A stretch of 64,000 nt of DNA from Selenomonas sp. AE3005 (GTDB lineage Bacteria; Bacillota; Negativicutes; Selenomonadales; Selenomonadaceae): contig NZ_JMME01000006.1 in the NCBI RefSeq assembly GCF_000686945.1, positions 124,001-188,000 of the forward strand. Reading direction: 5' to 3'. Below, piece by piece: positions 8,617 through 18,406 of the stretch. Position numbers and translations under genes: made by a program. Numbering within the stretch: the first letter of the stretch is position 1; every line of letters begins with the position of its first letter. Below the pieces are notes generated by a model. That model did not search any database. It saw nothing but the letters and a program-made list of their open reading frames with translations, and was not told where the DNA came from.

Positions 8617-11600
8617 GTGAACAAAACTGAATACCAAGACATGAGCAAACAGGCGTTTGAGGAACAGGAAAAGTTTAATAAAACCGCGAGCAATTTTGCG
8701 TTTAAATCCGTGCCCGAACGGATTCATGAACAGGTAAAAAAGCATCCTGACAAAACAGCTGTAATTTCTACTTCCGCTGGGGAGTTGAGTTATAGGGAGT
8801 TAGACAGACAAGCCAATCGTGTGGCCAATTATTTGCAGAAAAGATTGGGAAACAGCATAAAAGGCGATGCGGACAATCCCTGCCGCGATACCATTATTGG
8901 TGTGTTGCTGGAAAGGTCTGTGGGTGCATATATTGCTGAGCAGGGAATTCTGAAAGCAGGTGCGGCATTTTTGCCTTTTGTGACCTCCTATCCTGACGAG
9001 CGCATATGTTTTTGTTTGGAGGATGCTGAGGCACCGCTGCTCATCACCTCGGCGGCGATAAAAGCTGCCCGGCCGGAACTGCGGGGAAAGTTTTCGGTCG
9101 TAGCTTTAGAGGAACTGCTGGAAACCGAGGATACTTCTTATCCGGCAACACGCCTTGCTCCGGATGATTTGGCTTATGTAATCTATACTTCCGGCTCGAC
9201 GGGGAAACCCAAGGGGGTAATGATTGAACATCTCAGCTTTGCCAATTATATGGAGCGCGATGAAAAATCGATAGAAATTATGCATTTTGTGCGTGACGGA
9301 CGTGTGTCGCTGGCGATGGCGGCATTTTCGTTTGATGTTTCCATCGTGGAAGAATTTGTGCCGCTATCCAATGGGGGAACCGTGTGTATTGCCACGGAAG
9401 ATGAGATTCATGACCCGTTTTTGCTGTCAAAATGCATAGAAAGCGTGGGGATAAATGCTATTTTTTGCACGCCGACGTTTTTGCTGAGCATACTGAGTAT
9501 ACCGGAATGCCGGGAGGCGCTGAAGAATATCGATTTTTATGATGTCGGTGCTGAGGCATTTCCGGCAGGACTGTTTGAAAAACTGAAGGAACTGCGCACG
9601 GACAGCGTGATATTGAATGTCTACGGCCCTACGGAATGTACCATGGGCTGTGCGGCTGCTGTTATGGAGGCCGAAGGAGAAATTGTCATTGGCGGCCCCA
9701 TGGTCAATACAAAATTTTATGTCGTTAATCAGCAGGGCGAATATTTGCCCATTGGGGAAAAAGGCGAGTTGATTATCTGTGGCGATTGTGTCGGACGTGG
9801 TTATATCAATCTGCCGAAACAGACAGCCAAGGCTTTTTTTACCATTGACGGAATAAGGGCATATCATAGCGGCGATTTGGCCTCATGGACAAAGGACGGG
9901 GCAATACGCATTCACGGGCGCATAGACAATCAGGTCAAATTACGGGGCTTTCGGATAGAGCTGGACGAGATTGAAAAGGTAATGGGCGAATATCCGCAAA
10001 TTGCCTCGTGTGCGGTAAAAGTACTTAGTCCGGCCGGCAGGTCCGATTATCTGGCAGGCTATTTCACGACTGCGGAGGAAGAGGAACCTGCTATAGAAGA
10101 AATCCTGGCCTTTATGAGGCAGCATTTGCCGGAATACATGATTCCTGTGGCGGTAAAACGTCTGGCAGTTATGCCGCAAACCGTTAATGGCAAAATTGAC
10201 CGTAAAGTGCTGCCTGACATTGAGCCGCTGCGGGGGGATAGCAGACACGTACCACCGCGCAATGACAATGAGCGGTATGTCTGTGATATGTTTGCAGAAG
10301 TTTTGCACCTTGACCGTGACATGGTGGGAATTGAAGATGATTTCTTCCAATTGGGCGGTGATTCGCTTTCCAGTATGGTGTTGGTATCGAAACTGACGGA
10401 CAAGGGGATTACCAGTTTTGATTTGTTTACCCTGCGAACGGCAGAGCGCCTGGCAGAACTGCTGAATGAACGTGACACTAGGGAAGATTTGGACATAACG
10501 GATGATAAGGAACGTAAGAAACCGCATAAGTTATCGCCTATGCAGATTGAAATGGTCGATGCCCAGTTTGCAAGATTCCGTTCCACAATGTTTAATAATA
10601 TGTCATACTTCCTGCGTTTTTCGCCGCAAACTGATCCGGACAGACTGCTGAAGGCGGTCAATGCCGCCGTTCGCAATCATCCTGCGCTGGCTATGCGGAT
10701 TAGTTTCGATGATGAGGAAGATTTGGTACAGACATATACGCCGGAACTTATACAGGATGTTCAATATGAGTATATGAGCGATTTGGAGATTATTCATCTG
10801 GCCGATGATTTGGTACGGCCGTTTAATATATTCAAAGACCCGCTCGTCCGTGTCCGGCTCTTTAAGTCGCCGCGTTATATTTACCTATTTTTCGATGTGC
10901 ATCATCTGGCAATGGATGGTTCATCTTTGGGGTTAGTCATGGCCGATATTATCCGTGCTTATCATGGTGAACCGCTGCCGCGTGATTACTACTGTACATA
11001 TCTGGCAAATGAAGAAAAGCTGCGCGATTCACCGCAGTATCAGGAGGACAAAGCATACTTTGAGGCGCAATACGGCGGCTATGACTGGTGCAATATTCCG
11101 GCGCCGGATAAGGACAATAATGAAGAATTTAATCTGGAGGCCAGTGCGCGGGTGATTAAGCTGCCTTTTGATGAGGAGGACGTGGCTGCAGCCGAGAAGA
11201 GGCTGCGGGTGTCAAGAAGTGTCATGGCCATCGCGGCTGCCCTCAAATCCCTGCATCAGTTTTCGGGGAAAAATGATGTGATGACCAACTGGATTTTCAA
11301 TAATCGGCTGGGCGGCTATGCTGCAGATTCTGTGGGCATGATGATAAAGAATTTACCTGTGGGCATTCATATGGATAGGATTGACAGCATTGAATCGCTG
11401 CTGGCGGAAGTGAAATTGCAGGTAACGGAAGGCATTGCCCATTCCAGCTATGATTATTTCGAGGCTGATGACAAGCGGTACCGGAATGACCCGATGGAGG
11501 TAAACTATCAGCGTGACATCAATGCCGATGAACTTGATGAGTTAAAACCATTTTATCTTCCTTTGGCCAACAAATATCGTGCCCCGGGGGCACGGCTGGA

Positions 11601-11742
11601 ATTGGAATTCCTGGAAAATGATGATAACTCAGGCTGCTTTGAATCAGAATTTGAGTGGGCAGGTAATATATTTTCACGTAATCTGATGGTGAAATTTCAC
11701 AATCTGTATATGAAAAATTTCGTGGAGATTGTGATGGGGTGA
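8617..11742 (+). CDS. Single-module nonribosomal peptide synthetase, A-PCP-C order
   Basis: A 1041-residue NRPS. The adenylation domain (about 25-535) has the P-loop YTSGSTGKPKG at 190-200, VYGPTEC near 335, and the terminal catalytic lysine K526 in NGKIDRK. The aspartate in FSFDVS shows an alpha-amino-acid type pocket. The carrier domain (about 545-615) has GGDS with the phosphopantetheine serine at 583. A C-terminal condensation domain (about 640-1040) carries the full active-site motif HHLAMDG at 762-768. There is no thioesterase, reductase or starter condensation domain, so the last domain probably joins the tethered residue to a free amine, or works with a partner in trans. GTG start after GAGAGGGGG. 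The gene is visibly AT-richer than its neighbours, suggesting transfer. The MATE gene follows after 5 bases. Confidence 0.93.
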   Translation: MNKTEYQDMSKQAFEEQEKFNKTASNFAFKSVPERIHEQVKKHPDKTAVISTSAGELSYRELDRQANRVANYLQKRLGNSIKGDADNPCRDTIIGVLLERSVGAYIAEQGILKAGAAFLPFVTSYPDERICFCLEDAEAPLLITSAAIKAARPELRGKFSVVALEELLETEDTSYPATRLAPDDLAYVIYTSGSTGKPKGVMIEHLSFANYMERDEKSIEIMHFVRDGRVSLAMAAFSFDVSIVEEFVPLSNGGTVCIATEDEIHDPFLLSKCIESVGINAIFCTPTFLLSILSIPECREALKNIDFYDVGAEAFPAGLFEKLKELRTDSVILNVYGPTECTMGCAAAVMEAEGEIVIGGPMVNTKFYVVNQQGEYLPIGEKGELIICGDCVGRGYINLPKQTAKAFFTIDGIRAYHSGDLASWTKDGAIRIHGRIDNQVKLRGFRIELDEIEKVMGEYPQIASCAVKVLSPAGRSDYLAGYFTTAEEEEPAIEEILAFMRQHLPEYMIPVAVKRLAVMPQTVNGKIDRKVLPDIEPLRGDSRHVPPRNDNERYVCDMFAEVLHLDRDMVGIEDDFFQLGGDSLSSMVLVSKLTDKGITSFDLFTLRTAERLAELLNERDTREDLDITDDKERKKPHKLSPMQIEMVDAQFARFRSTMFNNMSYFLRFSPQTDPDRLLKAVNAAVRNHPALAMRISFDDEEDLVQTYTPELIQDVQYEYMSDLEIIHLADDLVRPFNIFKDPLVRVRLFKSPRYIYLFFDVHHLAMDGSSLGLVMADIIRAYHGEPLPRDYYCTYLANEEKLRDSPQYQEDKAYFEAQYGGYDWCNIPAPDKDNNEEFNLEASARVIKLPFDEEDVAAAEKRLRVSRSVMAIAAALKSLHQFSGKNDVMTNWIFNNRLGGYAADSVGMMIKNLPVGIHMDRIDSIESLLAEVKLQVTEGIAHSSYDYFEADDKRYRNDPMEVNYQRDINADELDELKPFYLPLANKYRAPGARLELEFLENDDNSGCFESEFEWAGNIFSRNLMVKFHNLYMKNFVEIVMG

Positions 11743-11747
11743 TATAA

Positions 11748-13085
11748 GTGAAAATAAAACTGTCGGACCATTTTACCTATAAAAAAATGCTGCTGTTTGC
11801 TGCGCCGACAATAGGTACCGTGTTGATTGCTATAACGTACGATATTATCGACGGTTTCTTTGTATCGAATTATATTGGCAAGACGGCATTTGCGGCAGTC
11901 AATATAATTTATCCGTTTCAGCTGATGCTATCCGTCATAGGTTATATGTTCGGCACTGGCGGCAGTGCGCTGGTAGCGTCGGAAATGGGGCGTGACCAAC
12001 AGGATAGAGCTAATCAGGTATTTACTATGCTCATTAAAGCGGCATTGCTTTTTGGCATATTCCTGGCAATAATCGGGATTATATTTTTGCCGGAGATTGC
12101 CGGCCTGATTGGAGCTACACAGCCTATCATGGAATATGGCCTGCCGTATGGACGAACGCTGTTTATCTTCCTGCCGGTTATGATTGTTGGCTATGCTTTC
12201 CAAAGTATGCTCATAACAGCCGAAAAGCCGCAGTTTGGGCTGTATTTGTCCATTGCCAATATGTTCAGCAATATCATTTTTGACTATCTGTTTATTGTGG
12301 TGTTCGGCTGGGGAATGGTTGGCGCAGCTGTGGCAACGGGAATTGGCGCATGCCTGAATGGTATTGTACCGCTTATCTATTTTTCACGTGAGAACAGCAG
12401 CCGGCTGCGTTTTACCAAATGTCATTTTGAACCTAAGGTCCTTTGGGAAACCTGCTCCAACGGAATGTCGGAGATGGTTGAAGATATGGCAGTGTCGGTT
12501 ATCTTTGTTTTCTATAACATGCAATTACTGCGCTTTATGGGCGAGGATGGTGTAGCGGCCTTTGGCGTGGTTGTGTTTGTCGAAGGTATATTCACGTCGG
12601 TGTTTTATGGGATGGCGCTGGAGGCTAATTCTATAGTGGGTTATCATTATGGCGCTAAAAATTATGCAGAGTTGAAAAACTTGTTGAAAAAAGGTGTGGT
12701 GATAAATTTAACTTTCGGTGTACTGATGTTTTTACTGGCACAGGTGGCTGCCGGTTGGGTGGCCTCTGTGTACGTAGGATATGACCAGAAAGTTTGCGTC
12801 TTGGCTGAACATGCATTGAAGGCCTTTTCCTTGGCGTTCGTGTTGCAGGGATTCAACTCGTATGCCTCAGCGTATTTCACTGGCTTGAACAATGGGAAAA
12901 TATCGGCAATTATCGCCTTTTCCCGTACAGTTGTAATTGAAACACTGGCTGTTTTTACTCTGCCTTTGCTGTTTGGCGCAGAGATTTTGTGGAGATGCCA
13001 GTCTATAGCAGAAGTTGCTGCTGCTAGTGTGGCAATTACCCTGCTTTACATGTATCGTGGCGATTATTGCGGCGATAAAGTATAG
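11748..13085 (+). CDS. MATE family efflux transporter, coupled to the NRPS
   Basis: A 445-residue, 12-helix membrane protein of the multidrug and toxic compound extrusion family. The start GTG lies 5 bases after the NRPS stop codon, so translation is probably coupled. The N-terminal half shows the family pattern (FFVSNYIGKTAFAAVNIIYP) and two homologous halves are visible. The most economical role is export of the NRPS product or self-protection from it. Base use is AT-rich like the NRPS, so the two likely travelled together. No terminator is visible before the chemoreceptor 58 bases on. Confidence 0.9.
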   Translation: MKIKLSDHFTYKKMLLFAAPTIGTVLIAITYDIIDGFFVSNYIGKTAFAAVNIIYPFQLMLSVIGYMFGTGGSALVASEMGRDQQDRANQVFTMLIKAALLFGIFLAIIGIIFLPEIAGLIGATQPIMEYGLPYGRTLFIFLPVMIVGYAFQSMLITAEKPQFGLYLSIANMFSNIIFDYLFIVVFGWGMVGAAVATGIGACLNGIVPLIYFSRENSSRLRFTKCHFEPKVLWETCSNGMSEMVEDMAVSVIFVFYNMQLLRFMGEDGVAAFGVVVFVEGIFTSVFYGMALEANSIVGYHYGAKNYAELKNLLKKGVVINLTFGVLMFLLAQVAAGWVASVYVGYDQKVCVLAEHALKAFSLAFVLQGFNSYASAYFTGLNNGKISAIIAFSRTVVIETLAVFTLPLLFGAEILWRCQSIAEVAAASVAITLLYMYRGDYCGDKV

Positions 13086-13143
13086 TGAGTGGATATTTTT
13101 AATATCTAAATATAAATAAACTACCAAATGGGGGGATTTTAAA

Positions 13144-15189
13144 ATGTCTGAAAATAGCAAGGCCTTAGGTGGCACGCGCACAGTTAAAACAGAAATACTG
13201 CTGTATGTACTGCCAATTGTGGCAGTAGGACTCATATTGCTGGCAGGGATTATTTTCCGCTATGTGGGTTCGACCTTTGAACAGCAGCTGACGACCGGCG
13301 CGCTGAAGAATGCGCAGGAAGTAGCCGGCGGCGTGTCGGCCTGGCTGGATACCCGTATGCTGGAAACCCAGACGGCGGCCAATCATCCGGCAGCGAAGAA
13401 TCTTGCGAACGCACCGGAGCTGATGAATGAGAATAATGTCTACCGCTTGAACCTCATGAACAAAATTTATCCCGGCATTTACGACAGCGTCAGCTGGGGG
13501 CCGTTCAATGGTTCGGGCGTCCTGTACGGGCAGACGAAGTCCGGCTTTAAGGAAATGCACAATGCCGACAAGGCCTGGTACAAGGAAACAATGACCGGTG
13601 CCAAGGATTCCTTTATGTCCTCCCCGGTAGTTTCTCAGGCTACGGGCAAGGTCATTGTCAATGCCATCGCCCTGGCCAAGGACAATAATGGGGCCAATGT
13701 CGGCATGGTGCTGGCCGCCATTTATGTTGATGCCGTAACGGAAAAGGTCAGCGACCTGAAATTAGGCGAAAAGGGCTACAGCCTGCTGATTTCCAAGGAA
13801 GGCACCTATATTGTCAACCCCGATGAAGGGGCCATCATGAAGAAAAAGATTTCCGAGGAAGAGGACCCGGCTGTACGTGCCTTAGGCGAAAAAATGCTTT
13901 CCGGTGAGGCCGGTGTCTACAAGTTCACCCGGGCTGATGGTCAGGATATGATTGCCTTTTATAACCCGATTAAAGCCACGGGCTGGGGCATGGCTACCGT
14001 TGCCTATCAGGATGAACTCTTTGCTCCTGTGGCCAATGTGCTGAAAATCATGACCGGTATTTCCCTGGTGCTCCTCATTTTGATTTCCCTTGGTGTACTC
14101 TTTACGGTTAACCGTTCCATGAAACCGCTGGCGGTGATGATGGACGAAATGCGTCTGCTGGCCGGCGGTGACTTCCGCAACCGTCCGTCTCAGATTACTG
14201 TAAACAACGAACTGGGACAACTGGCAGCAGCGGTGCGCTCCATGCGTCAGGGTGTGCGTGATGTTATTTCCAGTGTCAGCACTTCGTCTGAGAGCTTGTC
14301 GGCTGCGGCCGAAGAACTGAACGCCACCACGGAGCAGTCGGCACAGGCCTCCAATCAGGTGGCTGATTCCATCGTGCGTGTGGCACAGGGCACCAGCGAA
14401 CAGCTTGACGCTGTAAATTCCACCTCTTCCGCGATTGAAGGGCTGAATGATTCCATTCAGAGCATTGCCGCTAAAGCTGACGATGCAGCATCGCAGAGCC
14501 GGGAGGCCTCGGCCGTGGCTAAAGACGGCGGCAAGACGCTTAACGAGGCCATCGGCCAGATTAAGCGGATTGAGGAATCCACGCTTGAATCCACCAAAGT
14601 GGTTACGGCACTCGGCGAACGTTCCAGCGAAATCGGCCAGATTGTGGATACGATTTCGAGCATTTCCGAACAGACCAACCTGCTGGCCCTCAATGCCGCC
14701 ATCGAGGCTGCCCGGGCAGGCGAACATGGCCGCGGCTTTGCTGTCGTAGCTGATGAAGTACGCAAGCTGGCAGAATCCTCGCAGGAGGCTGCGCAGCGTA
14801 TTGCGGCTATTATTGAAGAAACGCGCCGCGATACGGAAAGTGCAGTGGCCGGCATGCAGGCTGGCAGTGAAGAAGTCCGCGTGGGTGCGCAGAACATCGT
14901 GTCCATGGGTGAATCCTTCAAACGCATCATTGAAATAGTGGAGGAAGTATCCGGCCAGATGCAGAGCATTTCTGCCGGGATTGGCGGTATGGCTGAAAGC
15001 GGCCAGGAGATTGTCGGTCATATCCGTACGATTGAGGATTCCAGCCGTACTACAGCTGAAGAGGCGGAAACAGTATCCGCCGCTACCGAAGAGCAGAGTG
15101 CGTCGGTACAGGAAATTGCTAATGCCAGCAACAGCCTGGCCAAGATGGCAGGCGAGCTGCAGATGGAAGTACGCAAGTTTAAAGTTTAA
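13144..15189 (+). CDS. Methyl-accepting chemotaxis protein with dCache sensor
   Basis: A 681-residue chemoreceptor. One membrane helix (about 18-40), a periplasmic double-Cache type ligand domain (about 45-290) with DKAWYKETM and a [11 protein letters not shown] segment typical of dCache_1, a second helix (about 297-320), a HAMP domain, and a long cytoplasmic coiled coil. The signalling tip [19 protein letters not shown] lies near residues 505-525. dCache receptors often bind amino acids or amines, but the ligand is not readable here. The ribosome site GGGGGGAT lies before ATG at 13144. Codon usage is GC-richer than the NRPS/MATE pair immediately upstream, so it is probably a separate unit. 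It is followed by a 140-bp repeat element. Confidence 0.94.
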   Translation: MSENSKALGGTRTVKTEILLYVLPIVAVGLILLAGIIFRYVGSTFEQQLTTGALKNAQEVAGGVSAWLDTRMLETQTAANHPAAKNLANAPELMNENNVYRLNLMNKIYPGIYDSVSWGPFNGSGVLYGQTKSGFKEMHNADKAWYKETMTGAKDSFMSSPVVSQATGKVIVNAIALAKDNNGANVGMVLAAIYVDAVTEKVSDLKLGEKGYSLLISKEGTYIVNPDEGAIMKKKISEEEDPAVRALGEKMLSGEAGVYKFTRADGQDMIAFYNPIKATGWGMATVAYQDELFAPVANVLKIMTGISLVLLILISLGVLFTVNRSMKPLAVMMDEMRLLAGGDFRNRPSQITVNNELGQLAAAVRSMRQGVRDVISSVSTSSESLSAAAEELNATTEQSAQASNQVADSIVRVAQGTSEQLDAVNSTSSAIEGLNDSIQSIAAKADDAASQSREASAVAKDGGKTLNEAIGQIKRIEESTLESTKVVTALGERSSEIGQIVDTISSISEQTNLLALNAAIEAARAGEHGRGFAVVADEVRKLAESSQEAAQRIAAIIEETRRDTESAVAGMQAGSEEVRVGAQNIVSMGESFKRIIEIVEEVSGQMQSISAGIGGMAESGQEIVGHIRTIEDSSRTTAEEAETVSAATEEQSASVQEIANASNSLAKMAGELQMEVRKFKV

Positions 15190-15197
15190 TATGTATG

Positions 15198-15337
15198 TAT
15201 AACGAGGCAAGAAAATGTCCCCCACCTCAGCAGGTGGGGGCATGAATACCAAAACAGGCGGCGAGCATATCTCCCGCCTCGTTGAAACGCCAATAGGAAG
15301 TTTTGCCTATGGCAAAACTGGAACAACGGCGTTATAA
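15198..15337 (+). repeat. 140-bp structured intergenic repeat element, copy A
   Basis: This 140-bp segment differs from 32334-32473 at only three positions. It begins TATAACG and ends CGTTATA(A), so the ends are inverted repeats. The first part folds as an outer stem AACGAGGC...GCCTCGTT enclosing a CCCCCACC/GGTGGGGG hairpin. The second part, 15284-15337, is a 54-nt unit with outer arms AACGCC/GGCGTT and an inner perfect hairpin AGTTTTGCC/GGCAAAACT. Related 54-nt units occur at 28629, 28692 and 41531. It has no coding potential. It could be a MITE-like mobile repeat or a structured RNA. Confidence 0.85.
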
Positions 15338-15340
15338 AAA

Positions 15341-15375
15341 GGGGCGTTCCCGGCAATGACCGGGAACGCCCCTTT
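15341..15375. terminator. Bidirectional terminator between chemoreceptor and trpS
   Basis: Perfect 13-base stem GGGGCGTTCCCGG/CCGGGAACGCCCC with a 6-base loop, A run on the left and T run on the right. It serves both the rightward chemoreceptor and the leftward trpS transcript. Confidence 0.9.
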
Positions 15376-15384
15376 ACTGTCTGC

Positions 15385-16401
15385 TTACCGGATTTCCGGC
15401 AGCAGCCCTAATTTTTTCTTGGCCTTGGAAAGAGTTTTGCGGGCGATGTATTCGGCTTTTTGTGCACCGTCACGCATGAGTTCTTCCAAATGTTTGCGGT
15501 CGCCCATGAGTTCCTTGTACTTCTCACGGACAGGCTTTAATTCGTCAGCAACAGTCTGGCCGACGACAGCCTTAAAGTCACCGTAGCCTTTGCCGGCAAA
15601 TTCGGTTTCGATTTCAGCCATGGACTTGCCGGTGATGGCCGAGTAAATGGTCATGAGGTTGCTGACACCGGGCTTATCTTCCCGATAGCAGACCACGGCC
15701 TCACTGTCGGTGACAGCACTCTTGAATTTTTTGAGAATGACATTTTCCTCGTCCAAAATGGAAATCGTGGCCTTGGGATTCGTGTCGGACTTGCTCATCT
15801 TGCTCGTGGGCTCCTGCAGGCTCATGACACGGGCCCCGGCTTTGGGGAAGTAGCCTTCCGGCAGTTTGAAGATTTCCCCGTAGTTGTGATTGAAACGGGT
15901 AGCGATATCCCGGGTGAATTCCAAATGCTGCGTCTGGTCAGCGCCTACAGGCACATAGTCAGCCTGATACAGCAGAATATCACCGGCCATCAGCGCCGGG
16001 TAGGTGAACAGACCGGCGTTGATGTTTTCCGGGTGTTTGCTGGACTTATCTTTAAACTGCGTCATGCGGCTGAGCTCACCAAACTGGGAGCAGCAGCTCA
16101 TGAGCCAGCCCATTTCCGCATGGCTGCGGACATGGCTTTGGACGAAAATCAGGCTCTTTTCCGGGTCAATGCCGCAGGCCAGCAGCAGAGCAAAGGCCTG
16201 CAAGGTCTGCTGTTTGCGTTTCGTCGGGTCGATATGAACCGTGAGGGAGTGCAGGTCAGCGATGAAATAATAGCAGTTGTAGTTTTCCTGCATTGTCTGC
16301 CAGTTCTTAACTGCGCCCAGATAATTGCCCAAGGTGAATACGCCGGTGGGCTGAATACCGGAGAGAATGATTTTTTTGTCGGTAGTTTCTTTGTTTTCCA
16401 T
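15385..16401 (-). CDS. trpS: Tryptophan--tRNA ligase
   Basis: Class I aminoacyl-tRNA synthetase that charges tRNA-Trp. Residues near 14-25 (SGIQPTGVFTLGNYLG) contain the GxxxxG nucleotide motif and the HIGH-equivalent region, here in the form TLGN. The second signature is MSKS within TSKMSKSDTNP near residue 200. Length of 338 residues is normal for bacterial TrpRS. ATG at 16401 is preceded by AAAGGAG. Upstream lies a T-box leader with intrinsic terminator, so expression should rise when uncharged tRNA-Trp accumulates. Confidence 0.97.
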   Translation of the reverse strand: MENKETTDKKIILSGIQPTGVFTLGNYLGAVKNWQTMQENYNCYYFIADLHSLTVHIDPTKRKQQTLQAFALLLACGIDPEKSLIFVQSHVRSHAEMGWLMSCCSQFGELSRMTQFKDKSSKHPENINAGLFTYPALMAGDILLYQADYVPVGADQTQHLEFTRDIATRFNHNYGEIFKLPEGYFPKAGARVMSLQEPTSKMSKSDTNPKATISILDEENVILKKFKSAVTDSEAVVCYREDKPGVSNLMTIYSAITGKSMAEIETEFAGKGYGDFKAVVGQTVADELKPVREKYKELMGDRKHLEELMRDGAQKAEYIARKTLSKAKKKLGLLPEIR

Positions 16402-16424
16402 AGTGATAGCTCCTTTGACCTGTC

Positions 16425-16700
16425 AGGGCATTAAAAAATCCCCGACAGAAAAATTCTGTCAGGGACGAATATACTTCGCGGTGCCACCCTGTTTCATGGC
16501 TGAGCCATGCTCTTAACGAGATACCGTCATATCTCTGACAACTGACGCGTGTCCAGCGTCGCAGCCTACTGACTGTTTCAGTGTTCGGTGCGCCCTCAGC
16601 GGCCCATTTGCCAGTTCGCTTGCTATCCGGCTCCCAGCTGTCCCGGACTCTCTGTAAGGGCTGATACTGACGTTACTCCCGCCTCAACGGTTTGCTCAGT
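16425..16700 (-). promoter_or_regulatory. T-box riboswitch leader of trpS
   Basis: On the minus strand the antiterminator T-box sequence AGGGTGGCACCGCG is complete (forward 16477-16490). Downstream is the competing terminator hairpin CCCTGACAG...CTGTCGGG (16441-16464) followed by a T run, then the trpS start. Upstream, AGAGAG with further stem I sequence occupies roughly 16560-16670. A UGG at forward 16553-16555 (GCTGGAC on the leader) is a possible specifier but I could not verify the stem I fold. The limits of the leader are approximate. Confidence 0.9.
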
Positions 16701-16821
16701 TTATCCTATCACGTCATTGCAGGGTTGTCAACATTACGGATATGCATTTTCTGTGGTCACGGAGCACAAATATGTGTTAAAATGGAGAGGACGGTATTTA
16801 CAATACGAGGGGGTTACACTA

Positions 16822-18138
16822 ATGCATCAGTTGACAGCACGGCTTATCATTTATCGTAATTTGGGAAAGGACGCCATTCTCTATCGTCTGGCAGGGATTT
16901 ACCAGCGCTGGCAGGCTCAGGATTATGACCGGTCAGCGCTGTGCAGTGAAGTGCTGACCGAGATAAACCGGCTGCTCGATGTGGCAACCCGTTATGGCTT
17001 TAATGGGAATTTGTGGCATTCCTATTTAGCTTTTTTGCTGGCCACAACGGAGGCGCCGTTTACGCTGGTCTGTGAAAAACGCGGTGCGGTTGAGGGCAGC
17101 GTCCGCCAGTTTGCGGAAAATGACATGCAAATCTTTAAGGAGCTGTGGGATTTTGATTTTTCACCGCTGGAACAGGTGTTGGGGATAAATTGTTTCACGG
17201 TTATCAAGGATTACACGGCGGTGGAAAAGAGCCAGCAGATTTACAATAAGAGTGTCAGCGACAAGGTACGCTATTTATGCCAGCGCATTGGGGAAACAGA
17301 CAGTGCAGCTGCTATGCTGACAGCGGTGACGGACTTTTACTACCGCTTTGGTGTGGGCATGCTGGGGCTCAATAAGGCCTTCCGGGTATCGCCGGAGCTG
17401 GAAACAACCGGGCAGCTGCTCGAACCCATTACGACAACGGGGGAGATAAGCCTGACGGATATCGTTGGTTATGAAAGCCAGAAGGCGCGGCTCGTGGCCA
17501 ATACAGAGGCCTTTGTGGCGGGGCGCAAGGCCAATAATGTACTGCTTTATGGTGACGCCGGTACAGGCAAGAGCACCAGTATCAAAGCTATCCTGAACGA
17601 GTACTATGACCAGGGCCTGCGCATGATTGAGGTGTATAAGCATGAGTTCCGCTATCTGCAGCGGATTATCGCCCAAATCAAGAACCGCAATTATAAGTTC
17701 ATCATTTACATGGATGATTTGTCCTTTGAAGAATTTGAAATCGAGTACAAATATCTTAAAGCGGTCATTGAAGGCGGCCTGGAGGTCAAGCCGGACAATA
17801 TCCTTATCTACGCCACCAGCAACCGCCGTCATCTGATTAAAGAACGCATGGACGACCGGGCTGAATTCATGGACCCGGATATTCATCCCAATGATACGGT
17901 GCAGGAAAAATTGTCCCTGGCTGACCGCTTTGGCTTATCCATCGGCTACTTTAAACCAAATCAAAAGGAATACTTTGCCATTGTGGAAAATATCGCGGCC
18001 CGTCATCCGGAAATAAAACTCACGGCCGAAGAATTGCGTGCCGGTGCTGTCAAGTGGGAAATGAGCCATTCCGGCCTGTCCGGACGGACGGCCCAGCAGT
18101 ATATCAATTCGCTTTTGAGTGCGGGGAAAACTTGCTAA
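16822..18138 (+). CDS. DUF815-type AAA+ ATPase
   Basis: A 438-residue ATP-binding protein. An N-terminal helical part (about 1-200) precedes an ATPase domain with Walker [10 protein letters not shown] at 244-252 and Walker [11 protein letters not shown] near 300, followed by [14 protein letters not shown] as sensor 1. This combination is characteristic of the DUF815 family, distant relatives of DnaA/ClpX-like ATPases with unknown function. I set the start at ATG 16822, behind ACGAGGGGG; a longer frame to 16588 would run through the trpS leader and is unlikely. The gene stands alone, divergent from trpS, and its stop is followed by the promoter of the antisense RNA at 18.2 kb. Confidence 0.88.
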   Translation: MHQLTARLIIYRNLGKDAILYRLAGIYQRWQAQDYDRSALCSEVLTEINRLLDVATRYGFNGNLWHSYLAFLLATTEAPFTLVCEKRGAVEGSVRQFAENDMQIFKELWDFDFSPLEQVLGINCFTVIKDYTAVEKSQQIYNKSVSDKVRYLCQRIGETDSAAAMLTAVTDFYYRFGVGMLGLNKAFRVSPELETTGQLLEPITTTGEISLTDIVGYESQKARLVANTEAFVAGRKANNVLLYGDAGTGKSTSIKAILNEYYDQGLRMIEVYKHEFRYLQRIIAQIKNRNYKFIIYMDDLSFEEFEIEYKYLKAVIEGGLEVKPDNILIYATSNRRHLIKERMDDRAEFMDPDIHPNDTVQEKLSLADRFGLSIGYFKPNQKEYFAIVENIAARHPEIKLTAEELRAGAVKWEMSHSGLSGRTAQQYINSLLSAGKTC

Positions 18139-18160
18139 AAAAAAGGTAATGATGTATAAT
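18132..18160 (+). promoter_or_regulatory. Promoter of antisense RNA
   Basis: TTGCTA at 18132-18137 and TATAAT at 18155-18160 with 17-base spacing. The -35 overlaps the end of the DUF815 gene. Its transcript would run toward the small toxin gene encoded on the other strand. Confidence 0.75.
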
Positions 18161-18166
18161 TAAATA

Positions 18167-18267
18167 TACTAAAAGGACAGTTGATGTGTGGTAGCGTCGA
18201 CTCTCCCTAGTTTATTTAATAGTGAATTTGGAGAAAGGTCGCCGTGTGCCGCATGGGCGGCTTTTTT
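18167..18267 (+). ncRNA. Candidate antitoxin RNA of a type I toxin-antitoxin locus
   Basis: Bounded by the promoter at 18132-18160 and a terminator hairpin GCCGC/GCGGC plus six T (18248-18267). About 100 nt, no convincing coding frame. It is convergent with the minus-strand toxin gene ending at 18277 and would overlap its mRNA 3' region, the arrangement known for TxpA/RatA in Bacillus. The function is inferred from layout. Confidence 0.6.
18248..18267 (+). terminator. Terminator of the antisense RNA
   Basis: GCCGC-ATGG-GCGGC hairpin followed directly by TTTTTT, reading rightward. Confidence 0.75.
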
Positions 18268-18276
18268 CATGCTAAA

Positions 18277-18354
18277 TTACTTTAACAATCCAAGGATTGA
18301 GACAATCAGCGTCAGAATTGCAACGAATAACGATAGCTTTTCATATAGCGTCAT
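18277..18354 (-). CDS. 25-residue holin-like type I toxin peptide
   Basis: A short open frame on the minus strand, ATG at 18352-18354 to TAA at 18277-18279. The peptide starts MTLYEKLSLF and continues as one hydrophobic helix (VAILTLIVSILGLLK) ending in lysine. The pattern MxxYExLxL followed by a single membrane helix matches the putative holin-like toxin family found throughout Firmicutes. A strong GGGAGGTG ribosome site sits 6-7 bases before the ATG. A perfect TATAAT lies on the minus strand at 18407-18412. The opposing small RNA at 18167-18267 would be its antitoxin. Toxicity is predicted, not shown. Confidence 0.75.
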   Translation of the reverse strand: MTLYEKLSLFVAILTLIVSILGLLK

Positions 18355-18406
18355 GACTCTCACCTCCCCAAACGGGGAAAGCCGGCTCATCAACTGCCTT
18401 GGAAAT

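Noticed and set aside
13882-15252. 456-residue minus-strand frame opposite the chemoreceptor
   Set aside because: Shadow of the coiled-coil receptor; its Arg/His/Gly-rich translation has no recognisable fold.
15198-15337. CRISPR-like repeat array
   Set aside because: Copies are not regularly spaced, have no spacers and occur singly or in tandem pairs across 26 kb; no cas gene is present.
16588-16821. N-terminal extension of the DUF815 protein
   Set aside because: It would run through the trpS T-box leader; the ribosome site ACGAGGGGG is directly before ATG 16822.
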